A stretch of 36,267 bases of DNA from Bifidobacterium breve (GTDB taxonomy: Bacteria > Actinomycetota > Acidimicrobiia > Acidimicrobiales > Acidimicrobilacustridaceae). The notes beneath the pieces were generated by a model. The model ran no database searches, was not told the DNA's origin, and saw nothing but the letters and a program-made list of their open reading frames with translations. The translations under genes were made by a program, and so were the position numbers. The DNA lies in NCBI GenBank assembly GCA_945878645.1, contig CAMCTW010000006.1, positions 1-36,267 of the forward strand, given 5' to 3'. Of this stretch, positions 1 through 7,737 are shown piece by piece. How positions within the stretch are numbered: the first letter of the stretch is position 1; each line of letters opens with the position of its first letter.

Positions 1-2
1 CG

Positions 3-629
3 GTTGGTGGTTCGGCCGTGTTCTGGATGGCCGCGCGCTACGGACGCACACAGACCAATGTCTTGCTCGATCAACCAGCGCCGATAGATGCGTACAAACG
101 TCTTGCACCTGCGTTCGCTCACGATTACGACACCAACCCTCGAACGGCAGAAGTTCCGTTTGCAACCAGGCCGGTGTCACATGTTGTCGATGCCGCGGCA
201 TGGCTCACTCCGCTCGTTCTCGCGCTACCGGTCAGCGGACAACAAGACGAGAACCTCGTCGTGCTGGTTCCATCAGCCGGCGTCATGTTTGCCGGCGCGT
301 TCATCTCCATCGGAACCACACCAAATGCATGGGATGGCGACCCCGTCACGTGGGCCGACACACTCGGTGAACTCGCCGATCAAGCCACGGTAATTGTTCC
401 CGGCTATGGCCCAATCGGTGCGCCGCGTCATGTGCACCTCCTACAGGCCTACCTCTACGCGTGCGACGATGTGAGCGGTGACCCTTCCCGCATCCCTGCA
501 GGCCCTTGGGATGATTGGACAGGCCGCGATCTCGATGCAGTCAATGTCGAACGAGCGGTTCGTGTTGCACAAGGCGACCGTGGTGTTCCCCGTACCATGC
601 TTGAACGGCTGGGCATGGGGGACGACTAG
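3..629 (+). CDS. MBL-fold hydrolase-like protein, 5' truncated, degenerate metal site
   Basis: Only the C-terminal part is present; the frame is open to the left edge, so the true start and any HxHxDH motif lie outside. The visible part has the second half of a metallo-beta-lactamase fold: a strand pair ending VMFAGAF, then a conserved W..TL..L segment, then VIVPGYGPIG followed by a helix starting HVHLL. In canonical members these motifs read G-D (bridging Asp) and PGHG (zinc-ligand His). Here Asp is Ala and His is Tyr, so two usual metal ligands are missing. Either the protein is a non-metal or one-metal variant, or it has lost catalysis. It overlaps the Nudix gene by one base (TAGTG), so the two are probably translationally coupled. 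The family call is fairly secure; the substrate is unknown. Confidence 0.6.
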   Translation, partial: VGGSAVFWMAARYGRTQTNVLLDQPAPIDAYKRLAPAFAHDYDTNPRTAEVPFATRPVSHVVDAAAWLTPLVLALPVSGQQDENLVVLVPSAGVMFAGAFISIGTTPNAWDGDPVTWADTLGELADQATVIVPGYGPIGAPRHVHLLQAYLYACDDVSGDPSRIPAGPWDDWTGRDLDAVNVERAVRVAQGDRGVPRTMLERLGMGDD

Positions 630-1381
630 TGGACGAAGCAAAAAGCAATCGCCCAGAAGATTGGGTCAAGCCAGAAGTCGAACGAGTCGCCGTTCCTGCT
701 GCCACTGTTGTGCTCGTTCAAAATGCCACCGATGGTGCCAGCGGTATTGAAGTTCTGCTTGCACGTCGCAATTCAAAGATCTATTTCGCGGGCGGGGCGT
801 GGGTATTCCCAGGTGGCCGTATCGATGCCGAAGATCACGGTCCATCGTTCACTGGCGATCACTTCGACGAAACGCATGCCGAGTTCCTCGATGTTGCCCG
901 TCGCGCTTGCGTTCGTGAAGCCGCCGAAGAGGCCGATGCCATAATCAGCGCAGATGATCTGGTGTTCATGTCGCACTGGACTCCGCCCATGGAAGCGCCA
1001 AAGCGATTCTCTACCTATTTCTTCATGGGGCCCGCTCCCACCGAAGCCCTCACCGCCGATGGCGGAGAAATTCACGAACTCGCATGGATGCGCCCTGCAG
1101 ACGCAATGCGCCGACGCAACGAGGGCGAGATCGAACTCATTCCGCCCACATTCATCACACTCGCGTTACTGGCACCATTCGCGACAACAGCCGAAGCCCT
1201 CGCTCACTACCGTGACAACTCGCCCGAGTATTTCGTCACCAAGTTCACTCGCGCCGACGGCTACAACATCGCGCTGTACGACGGCGATGCTGGCTACGAA
1301 TCAGCCGACGCTGCAGTGCCCGGCCCGCGCAATCGTTTGCTTATGGGTGAAGGCGACTGGGTCTACGAACGCGACGTTTGA
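629..1381 (+). CDS. Nudix hydrolase
   Basis: 250 aa. It should hydrolyse a nucleoside-diphosphate-linked compound. After an N-terminal strand (PAATVVLV, residues 23-30) comes the substrate platform with AWVFPGGR (57-64), then a long insertion, then the Nudix helix with REAAEEA (96-102), which supplies the metal-binding Glu cluster. The insertion between the glycine pair and the REAAEE helix, and the later MEAPKRFSTYFFM segment, resemble the NUDT19-like or CoA-pyrophosphatase-type branch, but substrate cannot be read from this. The last Gly of the classical box is Asp103. The GTG start overlaps the stop of the upstream MBL-fold gene. The gene ends 16 bp before the convergent FmdB-type gene. 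Confidence 0.85.
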   Translation: MDEAKSNRPEDWVKPEVERVAVPAATVVLVQNATDGASGIEVLLARRNSKIYFAGGAWVFPGGRIDAEDHGPSFTGDHFDETHAEFLDVARRACVREAAEEADAIISADDLVFMSHWTPPMEAPKRFSTYFFMGPAPTEALTADGGEIHELAWMRPADAMRRRNEGEIELIPPTFITLALLAPFATTAEALAHYRDNSPEYFVTKFTRADGYNIALYDGDAGYESADAAVPGPRNRLLMGEGDWVYERDV

Positions 1382-1397
1382 TCTGTCGCGTGCAGAA

Positions 1398-1628
1398 CTA
1401 ACAGCCGCACATCCCGCCGCCACAACCGTGGCCACCAGCGCGTGGCATTGGCGCAGGAGCAGGTTCCGCGGAACTCGATGATCCGCCAACCGTTGCGAAC
1501 ACGCTCAACAGGCGACGAGATCCGGCGTGCCCGTTGGGACAATCGACGGGGTCTGACGCTTCGGCCATTGAGCGACGAGCTTCAAAGGTCGTGTCGCACT
1601 CGGGGCACTTGTAGTCATAAAGCGGCAT
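1398..1628 (-). CDS. FmdB family zinc-ribbon protein
   Basis: 76 aa, starting MPLYDYKCPEC, which is diagnostic of the FmdB putative regulatory zinc-ribbon family. ATG 1628 is chosen over the TTG two codons upstream because it matches the family start and has an AGGG about 7 nt upstream. Cys8, Cys11 and Cys30 are present. The usual fourth Cys (CPxCG) reads CPNGH here, so His34 may complete the site. RRLLSVF follows as in the family, then a Ser/Ala/Pro linker and a Gly/Cys/His-rich tail (HGCGGGMCGC) that could bind a second metal. Its role is unknown even in well-studied relatives. It lies just downstream of the SDR at 1643-2431 on the same strand. Confidence 0.85.
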   Translation of the reverse strand: MPLYDYKCPECDTTFEARRSMAEASDPVDCPNGHAGSRRLLSVFATVGGSSSSAEPAPAPMPRAGGHGCGGGMCGC

Positions 1629-1642
1629 GAGCAAACCCTAGA

Positions 1643-2431
1643 TCAGTGCGGAACCATGCCGCCGTCGGCGAGGATGCATTGGCCGGTGATGAAACTGCCG
1701 GCGTCAGAGGCCAGCAACAGTGCTGGGCCGACCATCTCGTCGGGGTGAGCCGCACGCTTCATGGGCGAGGCAGCTGCCATCGAGGCTTGCGCTTCGGGAC
1801 TGTTTGCTCGAACCATGTCGGTATCGACGGTGCCAGGCGCAAGAGCATTCACGCGAATGTTCTTCTTGGCCAAACCGCTTGCGAATGAACGGGTGAATGA
1901 CATGAGCGCAGCTTTCGCTGCCGCGTACATCGACACCTGCGGACCAGCAAGAAAGGCACCGGCACTAATCACGTTGATGACAGATGCGTGTTCACTTTGT
2001 TCAAGATACGGAAGCGCCGCTTGAATGAGAAACATCGGGCCACGCAGATTCACTTCGAACTGCTTGTCCCATGCTTCGGGAGTGAACTCACCGATCGGCA
2101 TGGCTAAACCGGTTGCTGCATTGTTCACAACAATGTCGACACCGCCGAATTTGGCGACGGTCACGCCGACCAAGGCATTGAGCGCATCAACATCGCCCAT
2201 ATGGGTGGGAACCCCGAGTGCTCGACCACCCTTGGCCGCGCCGGCGGCCAGCACATTCAAGTGCGTTTCAGTTTCTTCGCAGGCATCGGCCTTCCGGCTC
2301 GCCACAACCACGTTGGCACCGGCACAAATAAGGCCTTCGGCAATAGCCCGGCCAATCCCCCGGGTTCCGCCGGTGACAATGGCAGTGCGACCAGTGAGAT
2401 CAAACAATGAGTCGAATTTTTGCGAGTCCAT
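1643..2431 (-). CDS. SDR family NAD(P)-dependent oxidoreductase
   Basis: 262 aa, a classical short-chain dehydrogenase/reductase. Visible motifs are the cofactor loop TGGTRGIG (20-27), NNAA (103-106), catalytic Ser156, and YxxxK (Tyr169, Lys173), ending with ITGQCILADGG. ASRK after the second strand would favour NADP(H), because basic residues sit where NAD enzymes carry Asp; this is inference. The length is normal. It reads towards the FmdB gene 14 bp downstream and is divergent from the crotonase at 2489 across only 57 bp. The substrate is unknown; the acyl-CoA context suggests a beta-hydroxyacyl or alcohol substrate. Confidence 0.9.
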   Translation of the reverse strand: MDSQKFDSLFDLTGRTAIVTGGTRGIGRAIAEGLICAGANVVVASRKADACEETETHLNVLAAGAAKGGRALGVPTHMGDVDALNALVGVTVAKFGGVDIVVNNAATGLAMPIGEFTPEAWDKQFEVNLRGPMFLIQAALPYLEQSEHASVINVISAGAFLAGPQVSMYAAAKAALMSFTRSFASGLAKKNIRVNALAPGTVDTDMVRANSPEAQASMAAASPMKRAAHPDEMVGPALLLASDAGSFITGQCILADGGMVPH

Positions 2432-2488
2432 GGGCTGAAACTAACCGGGCCGGCCGGGTCTGGGGGTGCGAACTGGTAGAAACTGCTT

Positions 2489-3346
2489 ATGACTGCACCG
2501 ACCTACGCAAACGATCCCAACGGCATTCTCGGCACCGACATCCTCTTCGAGATCTCCGATAGCGGCGTGGCCACCCTCACTCTCAACCGCCCCGACGCGG
2601 CAAACGCCATTACTCCCGATCAGCGCAACCTCACCATTTCTCTCATGGAGGGCGCGTCGAACGATCTCAACATTCGCTGCGTGGTCATTACTGCTGCCGG
2701 CGAGCGTCACTTCTGCACCGGCGCCGACCTGCGCGTTTCCACCATTCCGATCAACCCTGGCCCCGCCGACGCTCCCGACAAGGTGCTCGGCGATGTTGGC
2801 CGCAACATCAAGCGCGGCGCACAGCGCCTCATTGCTTCGATCATGGATTGCGAAAAGCCCGTGATCTGTGCGGTGAACGGAACCGCTGCCGGAATCGGCG
2901 CACATATTGCGTTCGCTTCCGATCTTGTGATCGCCGCTGACAACGCAAAGTTCATCGAAGTGTTCGTACGTCGTGGCATCACCCCCGATGGTGGTGGCGC
3001 CTACATGCTCCCCCGCCTTATCGGTATGCAGAAGGCTAAGGAACTCATCTTCTTCGGTGACGATCTCAAGGCTGCCGATGCCGAACGCGTTGGTCTCGTC
3101 AACAAAGTTGTTCCGCAAGCCGAACTCATGACCGCTGCTGGCGAATGGGCTGGCCGTCTTGCCGAATCACCGACCAAGGCCATCATGCTGTCGAAGTGGC
3201 TCCTCAACCGCAGCCTTGATTCAAACCGTCATGGCGCGTTTGAAGACGAAGCATGGGCACAAGAAATGGCTTCGTACACCAAGGACTTCCAAGAAGGTGT
3301 CGCAGCGTTCAAAGAACGTCGCGACGTGGAATACCGCGGCTGGTGA
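2489..3346 (+). CDS. Enoyl-CoA hydratase/isomerase family protein lacking both hydratase glutamates
   Basis: 285 aa crotonase-fold protein. The oxyanion-hole segments are present (GERHFCTGAD, 71-80; NGTAAGIGAH, 130-139). Aligned with rat enoyl-CoA hydratase from memory, the catalytic Glu144 position is His139 and Glu164 is Phe159. An Asp is present at 167 in the PDGGG motif, where dienoyl-CoA isomerases and related isomerases keep an acid. It is therefore probably not a simple hydratase; isomerase, hydrolase or dehalogenase-like chemistry on an acyl-CoA is more likely. It is transcribed alone, divergent from the SDR at 1643 and convergent with the secreted protein at 3359. The start is ATG with no strong Shine-Dalgarno sequence. 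Confidence 0.85.
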   Translation: MTAPTYANDPNGILGTDILFEISDSGVATLTLNRPDAANAITPDQRNLTISLMEGASNDLNIRCVVITAAGERHFCTGADLRVSTIPINPGPADAPDKVLGDVGRNIKRGAQRLIASIMDCEKPVICAVNGTAAGIGAHIAFASDLVIAADNAKFIEVFVRRGITPDGGGAYMLPRLIGMQKAKELIFFGDDLKAADAERVGLVNKVVPQAELMTAAGEWAGRLAESPTKAIMLSKWLLNRSLDSNRHGAFEDEAWAQEMASYTKDFQEGVAAFKERRDVEYRGW

Positions 3347-3350
3347 TTGC

Positions 3351-3366
3351 CGGGCGATTTAGCCCG
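3351..3366. terminator. Short inverted repeat at convergent gene ends
   Basis: CGGGC, six-base loop, GCCCG. It lies between the stop of the crotonase and that of the minus-strand secreted protein, whose stop codon is inside the loop. No T-run on either side, so it is a weak candidate bidirectional terminator. Confidence 0.3.
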
Positions 3367-4606
3367 TGAACTTCGGGCCCAGTCCGAAGCATGCATCGGC
3401 TCCGAGACGTTCGAAAACCGAACGCTCGCAATAGGTGGCCTCGGGGTAATACAAGCCCATGGTTGCTCGAGCGGCCGCATTGGATTGAGTAACGGGAATG
3501 TTCTGAACGGCGTTGGTAAATGATGCGGCCGGAAGCATGTTGCGCAGGATCAGGTTTCCGTTGGGCTTCAACTCATCAGGAAGTGCTTCACCAATAGGTC
3601 CGAACCACTTCAGCCAGGTTCCGCTATCGCGAGCGATCGATGCGTCGGTCGGATGATCTTGTTCAGCACCGATCACATAGAGATAGCGACCCTGAGCATC
3701 GAGATCGGTTTCAGTGTCGCGCGCGCACTCAACAACTGGAGCGGGCGTCACAAGAAGATTCGTGCACATCGACCAATAACGAAGTTGCTGTTCGGGGTAG
3801 AGACCCTGAGATGGCGTATTGGGAAACGCTGGAGCCAAGCCTCGAACGAGGGCGAGGCGACCGGGCTTCCACGAGGTGGTTGCGTAGACGTACTTATTGT
3901 CGGCATTCGGGAACAGGCCTCCGCCTCCCGAGAATGAGAACTCGGGGACATCAGCAGGCGGAATGGCATCGGCAATCGCTTGACCCATAATCGCTGCAGC
4001 TAACGCGACGATTGCCGGTTCCGGACCGAACGTGGTGCAACCCGTTTTCGTAACGCTATTGACGGTGATCGACGGAATTAGAACACCGCCGCTTGGACTG
4101 TTGGCATCGAAAGGCACATACACACGGATGAGTAGCCATCCGACTCCAGGAATCGCGTCGATGGTTCCAGCAACGGCCGAGGTGACCTGTGGCGCGTTCG
4201 TGACATTCACATTGACGGTGTAATTACGAGGCGTGCCCGTGAGAGATTGACCGTCGAGGAACGGGTTGATGCTTCCCGCATCGGGGACGATCGCTGTATC
4301 GCGCAGACCGCCAACACTCGACCCCGTGGCGTCGTACGCGTTGAATGACATGTAGCGGGCGTAGGAGAACTGGCCAGTGATTGTGACGATATCGCCGAGC
4401 GAGAAGTTCGTGGGCATCGCCCAGTAGGTCGAGTTCGTGTCGGGATAGGCGACGTTCGCATCGGCTTGGTTCACGATGATTGGGAACGCACAACCTGGAG
4501 TGATGACAGAAGGGGTGACCTGCGCTGATGCGGTCGAAACCGATGCCAACGCGGCCAGTGTCACAAGAGCAAGAACAACAGCAAGGCAACGCTTGAGGAA
4601 AGTCAT
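3359..4606 (-). CDS. Secreted protein of unknown function
   Basis: 415 aa with a clear Sec signal peptide: basic MTFLKR, a hydrophobic core to about residue 22, and a likely cut after ASA at 28. The mature part has a segment reading YPDTNSTYWAM, then IVTITGQFSYARYMSFNAYD. I recall this pattern from secreted actinobacterial proteins, loosely like the DUF1214/DUF1254 region, in which a beta-rich domain precedes a conserved ARY.SF.xYD motif. Four Cys in the C-terminal half could form disulfides outside the cytoplasm. Its ATG overlaps the TetR stop (ATGA), so it is co-translated with a regulator and is the last gene of the acyl-CoA operon. A role in binding or sensing a lipid or steroid outside the cell is possible but is inference. 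Confidence 0.7.
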   Translation of the reverse strand: MTFLKRCLAVVLALVTLAALASVSTASAQVTPSVITPGCAFPIIVNQADANVAYPDTNSTYWAMPTNFSLGDIVTITGQFSYARYMSFNAYDATGSSVGGLRDTAIVPDAGSINPFLDGQSLTGTPRNYTVNVNVTNAPQVTSAVAGTIDAIPGVGWLLIRVYVPFDANSPSGGVLIPSITVNSVTKTGCTTFGPEPAIVALAAAIMGQAIADAIPPADVPEFSFSGGGGLFPNADNKYVYATTSWKPGRLALVRGLAPAFPNTPSQGLYPEQQLRYWSMCTNLLVTPAPVVECARDTETDLDAQGRYLYVIGAEQDHPTDASIARDSGTWLKWFGPIGEALPDELKPNGNLILRNMLPAASFTNAVQNIPVTQSNAAARATMGLYYPEATYCERSVFERLGADACFGLGPKFTG

Positions 4607-5244
4607 GACAAGGGGGCTCCAGTTAGAGAGGAATAAAGAAGTCGGGCAACAGTTTCGATCATGGCTTCACGACTTGTGCCGCGCTTTTCGAAACCCTCGC
4701 GGTAATTGGGAAGCCGATCAAGTGCAGCAAGCATGGCACCCGCAGTTGCCTCTGCATCGAGCGCAGTGGTGAGTCGACCTGAATCTTGAGCAGAACGCAC
4801 CTTGGCAACCATCGCCGTCATGAATGGAGCGTTGTAGTCGCGACGGATCTGACGGAAACGCTCATCGCGCTCATCAGCACGCAACAGCATGATTCTCAGC
4901 ACTGCACCGTTGACATCCCAGAAATCGGTGTACTCGGAAACAAGACGTCGAGCATGGTCAAGGCCAGTTGCGCCTTCGTTCCAATCCGCTGCCATTTGCG
5001 CGTGGATTGGTGCGACCTTTTCGATCATCTCCACCGACAGCGCAAAGATCGCATCTTCGACATCGGCAAAGTATTGGTAGAACGTCGCCGGCGACGCTCC
5101 CACTTCACGAGCAACATCCATGACCTTGAGGTCGAGCGCGCCTTGCTCGCGCAGGAGCGCAGCGGTGGTTTCGAGGATGCGGCGCCGCGTTTGTAAGGCG
5201 CGCTCTCCGATCACCCGACCATCAGTGGCGGTGGTGTCGCTCAC
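4603..5244 (-). CDS. TetR family transcriptional regulator
   Basis: 213 aa from GTG 5244, which overlaps the stop of the upstream SDR (GTGA); a longer reading frame exists but runs back into that SDR. The N-terminal TetR domain has RRRILETTAALLREQG (20-35) and the recognition helix region VAREVGASPATFYQYF (44-59). The rest is an all-helical ligand domain. It does not look like mycobacterial KstR or KstR2. It sits inside the FadD-FadD-SDR operon, so autoregulation is likely. The near-palindrome at 9379-9395, just before the first gene, is the best operator candidate, and the related site at 22212-22228 would extend the regulon. The ligand is probably an acyl-CoA made by the pathway (inference). 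Confidence 0.88.
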   Translation of the reverse strand: MSDTTATDGRVIGERALQTRRRILETTAALLREQGALDLKVMDVAREVGASPATFYQYFADVEDAIFALSVEMIEKVAPIHAQMAADWNEGATGLDHARRLVSEYTDFWDVNGAVLRIMLLRADERDERFRQIRRDYNAPFMTAMVAKVRSAQDSGRLTTALDAEATAGAMLAALDRLPNYREGFEKRGTSREAMIETVARLLYSSLTGAPLS

Positions 5245-6140
5245 GTGCCATGAACCGGGAATGGTGCGGGTGCAGCCTTCACGAGGTCGTCGACGACGGA
5301 ACCAATCTCCGCTGGATCCCACTTGGCGCCCTTGTCGAACTCGGCACCGACCTGCCAACCATCGGAAAGACTGATGAGGCCACCGGCGCACTCAAAGACA
5401 CGGCCCGAAATGTTGCAATCGCCGCTGCCAAGCCACACCACAAGTGGGCTGATGTTGGCCGGGTCCATGGCATCGAAGCCGGTCTCGGGCTTGGCCATCA
5501 TCTCGGCAAAGGCTTCTTCGGTCATACGGCTGCGAGCTGACGGAGCGATCGAGTTGGCGTTCACACCAATACGGCCGAGTTCGGCGGCGATGTTGATGGT
5601 GAACGTGGCGATGCCCGCCTTGGCTGCCGAGTAGTTGGCCTGAGCGATGGAACCGTGAAGACCTGCACCCGAAGACGTGGTGACAACGCGACCATCGCGT
5701 TGACGGCCAGCTTTGGACTCGGCCCGCCAGTACTCGACGGCATGCTTCACCGGACAGAAGGTGCCGCGAAGATGTACACGAATAACTGCGTCCCATTCAT
5801 CGACGCTCATGTTGACGAACATGCGATCGCGCACGATGCCGGCATTGGTAACGACAGTGTCGAGACCGCCGAATGTATCGATGGCGCTCTGCACGAGACG
5901 GCCAGCGCCATCCCAGTCGGCGATGTCGTCGCCATTGGTGATGGCTTCACCGCCGCGTTCGCGAATGAGTTCAACGACTTCCTGGGCCGGGCTCATATCA
6001 TTACCATCACCCTGAAGCGATGCGCCGACATCATTCACCACAACCTTGGCGCCTTCGGCAGCGAATGCCAACGCGTGCTCACGACCAAGGCCGCGGCCTG
6101 CACCAGTGATGATGACAACACGTCCGTCACAAATACCCAT
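5241..6140 (-). CDS. SDR family hydroxyacyl-CoA dehydrogenase-like protein
   Basis: 299 aa. It has TGAGRGLG (12-19), the acidic NDVG after the second strand that favours NAD, catalytic Ser157, and Tyr170 with Lys174. The start (CDGRVVIITGAGRGLGREHA) and the long C-terminal tail resemble the dehydrogenase part of multifunctional beta-oxidation enzyme type 2 and the mycobacterial 17-beta-HSD/hydroxyacyl-CoA group. It probably oxidises a 3-hydroxyacyl-CoA. AGGAGA lies 7 nt before the ATG. It is the third gene of the operon, 32 bp after the second ligase, and its stop overlaps the TetR start by 4 bp. Confidence 0.85.
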   Translation of the reverse strand: MGICDGRVVIITGAGRGLGREHALAFAAEGAKVVVNDVGASLQGDGNDMSPAQEVVELIRERGGEAITNGDDIADWDGAGRLVQSAIDTFGGLDTVVTNAGIVRDRMFVNMSVDEWDAVIRVHLRGTFCPVKHAVEYWRAESKAGRQRDGRVVTTSSGAGLHGSIAQANYSAAKAGIATFTINIAAELGRIGVNANSIAPSARSRMTEEAFAEMMAKPETGFDAMDPANISPLVVWLGSGDCNISGRVFECAGGLISLSDGWQVGAEFDKGAKWDPAEIGSVVDDLVKAAPAPFPVHGT

Positions 6141-6172
6141 TGCTTATTTCTCCTTCTGAGTTTGGAAATACA

Positions 6173-7732
6173 TCATCGTTGCCACTTCTTTTGCGCATCG
6201 GCTGCCGCTGGCGCCAAAGATCGCTTGTCGATCTTGGACATTGCCGTGAGTGGCAGTTCATCGAGAAGAACGAGCGCATCGGGTGCTTTGTAGGAAGCAA
6301 GTCGTTCGTTACACCAGACCCGCAGTTCTTCGAGAGTTGGCGGGTTCGACGCATCGGCAGGCACAACAAAGGCAACGCCGATTTCGCCGAGGACTGGTGC
6401 GGCCGTGCCTGTGACCGCGACGCGATCAACGAGTTCGTGCTGACCGAGATGATTTTCAACTTCGATCGGATACACGTTGTAACCGCCGCGGATGTACATC
6501 TCAGTGCTGCGCCCGGCGAGGTGGAGATCGCCGCGGGCATCGAGGAATCCAAGATCGCCCGTAAGCAACCAGCCGTTTTCGTCGATGGCGTCGGCGGTGA
6601 GTTCGGGTTCTTGCCAATACCCGCGCATTACCGCTCGGCTTCGCAAACACACCGTGCCAACTTCGGTATCTCCTGAGTCGGTCGTTGCCACAACACGTCC
6701 GCGACCCTCATCGAGTCGCAGTTCCATTTCAACGCCCGAACCAGGCGTGCCGACGGTATTGCAGATCACATCGTCGGGATCATCGAGAGAAGTGCCGGTT
6801 GAGACACACGCTTCGGTGCTTGTATACCGAACCACAACCGGCGATTGGAAGCGATCGCGCATGGCGTCGACCATTTCCGGTGGGATGCGGGCGGCGCCCG
6901 AAGAAACGATGCGAAGTGAGGACGTGTCAGCCGTCGCCAACTGGGGAAGAGCCAACATCATCTGCCATTGAGCGGGAACACCCTGACCAACACTGACGCG
7001 TTCTTCTTCAATGAGTTTCAATGAACCAACTGCGGTCCACGGCGTTGGGCAGATGATCGTCGTAATGACGTACATCAATTCGTCCCACACGCGAGTCATG
7101 TACCCAACATGGGCAAATGGCAATGGGGACAAACGATGGTCCCCCACCGCAGACAACGGCCCTGCAGCCTGCGCCATTGCCCGCAGGCATGCGTGGTCGA
7201 ACATCGCACCCTTTGGTTTGCCAGTGGTTCCTGATGTCCAAACGATGGCGAGAAGATCGGTATCGACAATTGTCGGTCGATTCGCGAATGGTTTGTCGTT
7301 GTATGAGTCGCGCAGTGCAGCAATCGAAAGCGTCGCCACCGATGGGTCATTCACAACAAGCGCATCGGTAACGATCACTTTGGGCGAAGACTTCGCAATG
7401 ATGTGCTCGGTTTCGGCAGGACCAAGTTTCGGGTTCATGCCACTAGCGATCGCACCGAGACGAACAACGGCTTGGTACGCAACTGCATACTCAATCGATG
7501 ACGGCAATGAGATCCCAACAACATCACCCCGTGTCACGCCCATTGACGAAAGCCGAGTCGCTACGCCATCGGCAGCGCGCGCCCACTCAGCGAAGGTGAT
7601 CCGAGCTCGAGATTCCGCCTCGCCATTACCATCCACGAACGCCGTTACATCGCCACACTCCGCCACAACCGCGTCGAAGAGTTCAAGCAGGTTGGCGTAG
7701 TCGCCAGTGAACGGGGCATCAGGCAACGGCAT
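6173..7732 (-). CDS. Acyl-CoA synthetase (FadD-type, ANL superfamily)
   Basis: 519 aa adenylate-forming ligase that activates a carboxylate through acyl-AMP to acyl-CoA. Motifs in order: phosphate loop TSGTTGKPKG (166-175), substrate-pocket stretch around FAHVGYM (206-212), YTSTE (303-307), TGD (391-393), the hinge region with RGGYNVYP (415-422), and the C-terminal catalytic Lys in TAMSKIDKR (Lys500). The length is normal for medium-chain or aromatic acid ligases. It starts 5 bp after the stop of the FadD3-like gene, so it is the second gene of the operon. Two ligases in tandem suggest two acid substrates, or two steps of one pathway. The substrate cannot be read from sequence. Confidence 0.9.
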   Translation of the reverse strand: MPLPDAPFTGDYANLLELFDAVVAECGDVTAFVDGNGEAESRARITFAEWARAADGVATRLSSMGVTRGDVVGISLPSSIEYAVAYQAVVRLGAIASGMNPKLGPAETEHIIAKSSPKVIVTDALVVNDPSVATLSIAALRDSYNDKPFANRPTIVDTDLLAIVWTSGTTGKPKGAMFDHACLRAMAQAAGPLSAVGDHRLSPLPFAHVGYMTRVWDELMYVITTIICPTPWTAVGSLKLIEEERVSVGQGVPAQWQMMLALPQLATADTSSLRIVSSGAARIPPEMVDAMRDRFQSPVVVRYTSTEACVSTGTSLDDPDDVICNTVGTPGSGVEMELRLDEGRGRVVATTDSGDTEVGTVCLRSRAVMRGYWQEPELTADAIDENGWLLTGDLGFLDARGDLHLAGRSTEMYIRGGYNVYPIEVENHLGQHELVDRVAVTGTAAPVLGEIGVAFVVPADASNPPTLEELRVWCNERLASYKAPDALVLLDELPLTAMSKIDKRSLAPAAADAQKKWQR

Positions 7733-7737
7733 TGAGC

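Noticed and set aside
2441-3118. Long minus-strand open frame (225 codons)
   Set aside because: It is antisense to the crotonase at 2489, with no recognisable domain.
5245-5391. Upstream extension of the TetR frame
   Set aside because: It overlaps the end of the SDR and gives an Arg/Trp-rich stretch unlike TetR proteins; GTG 5244 gives a normal TetR length.
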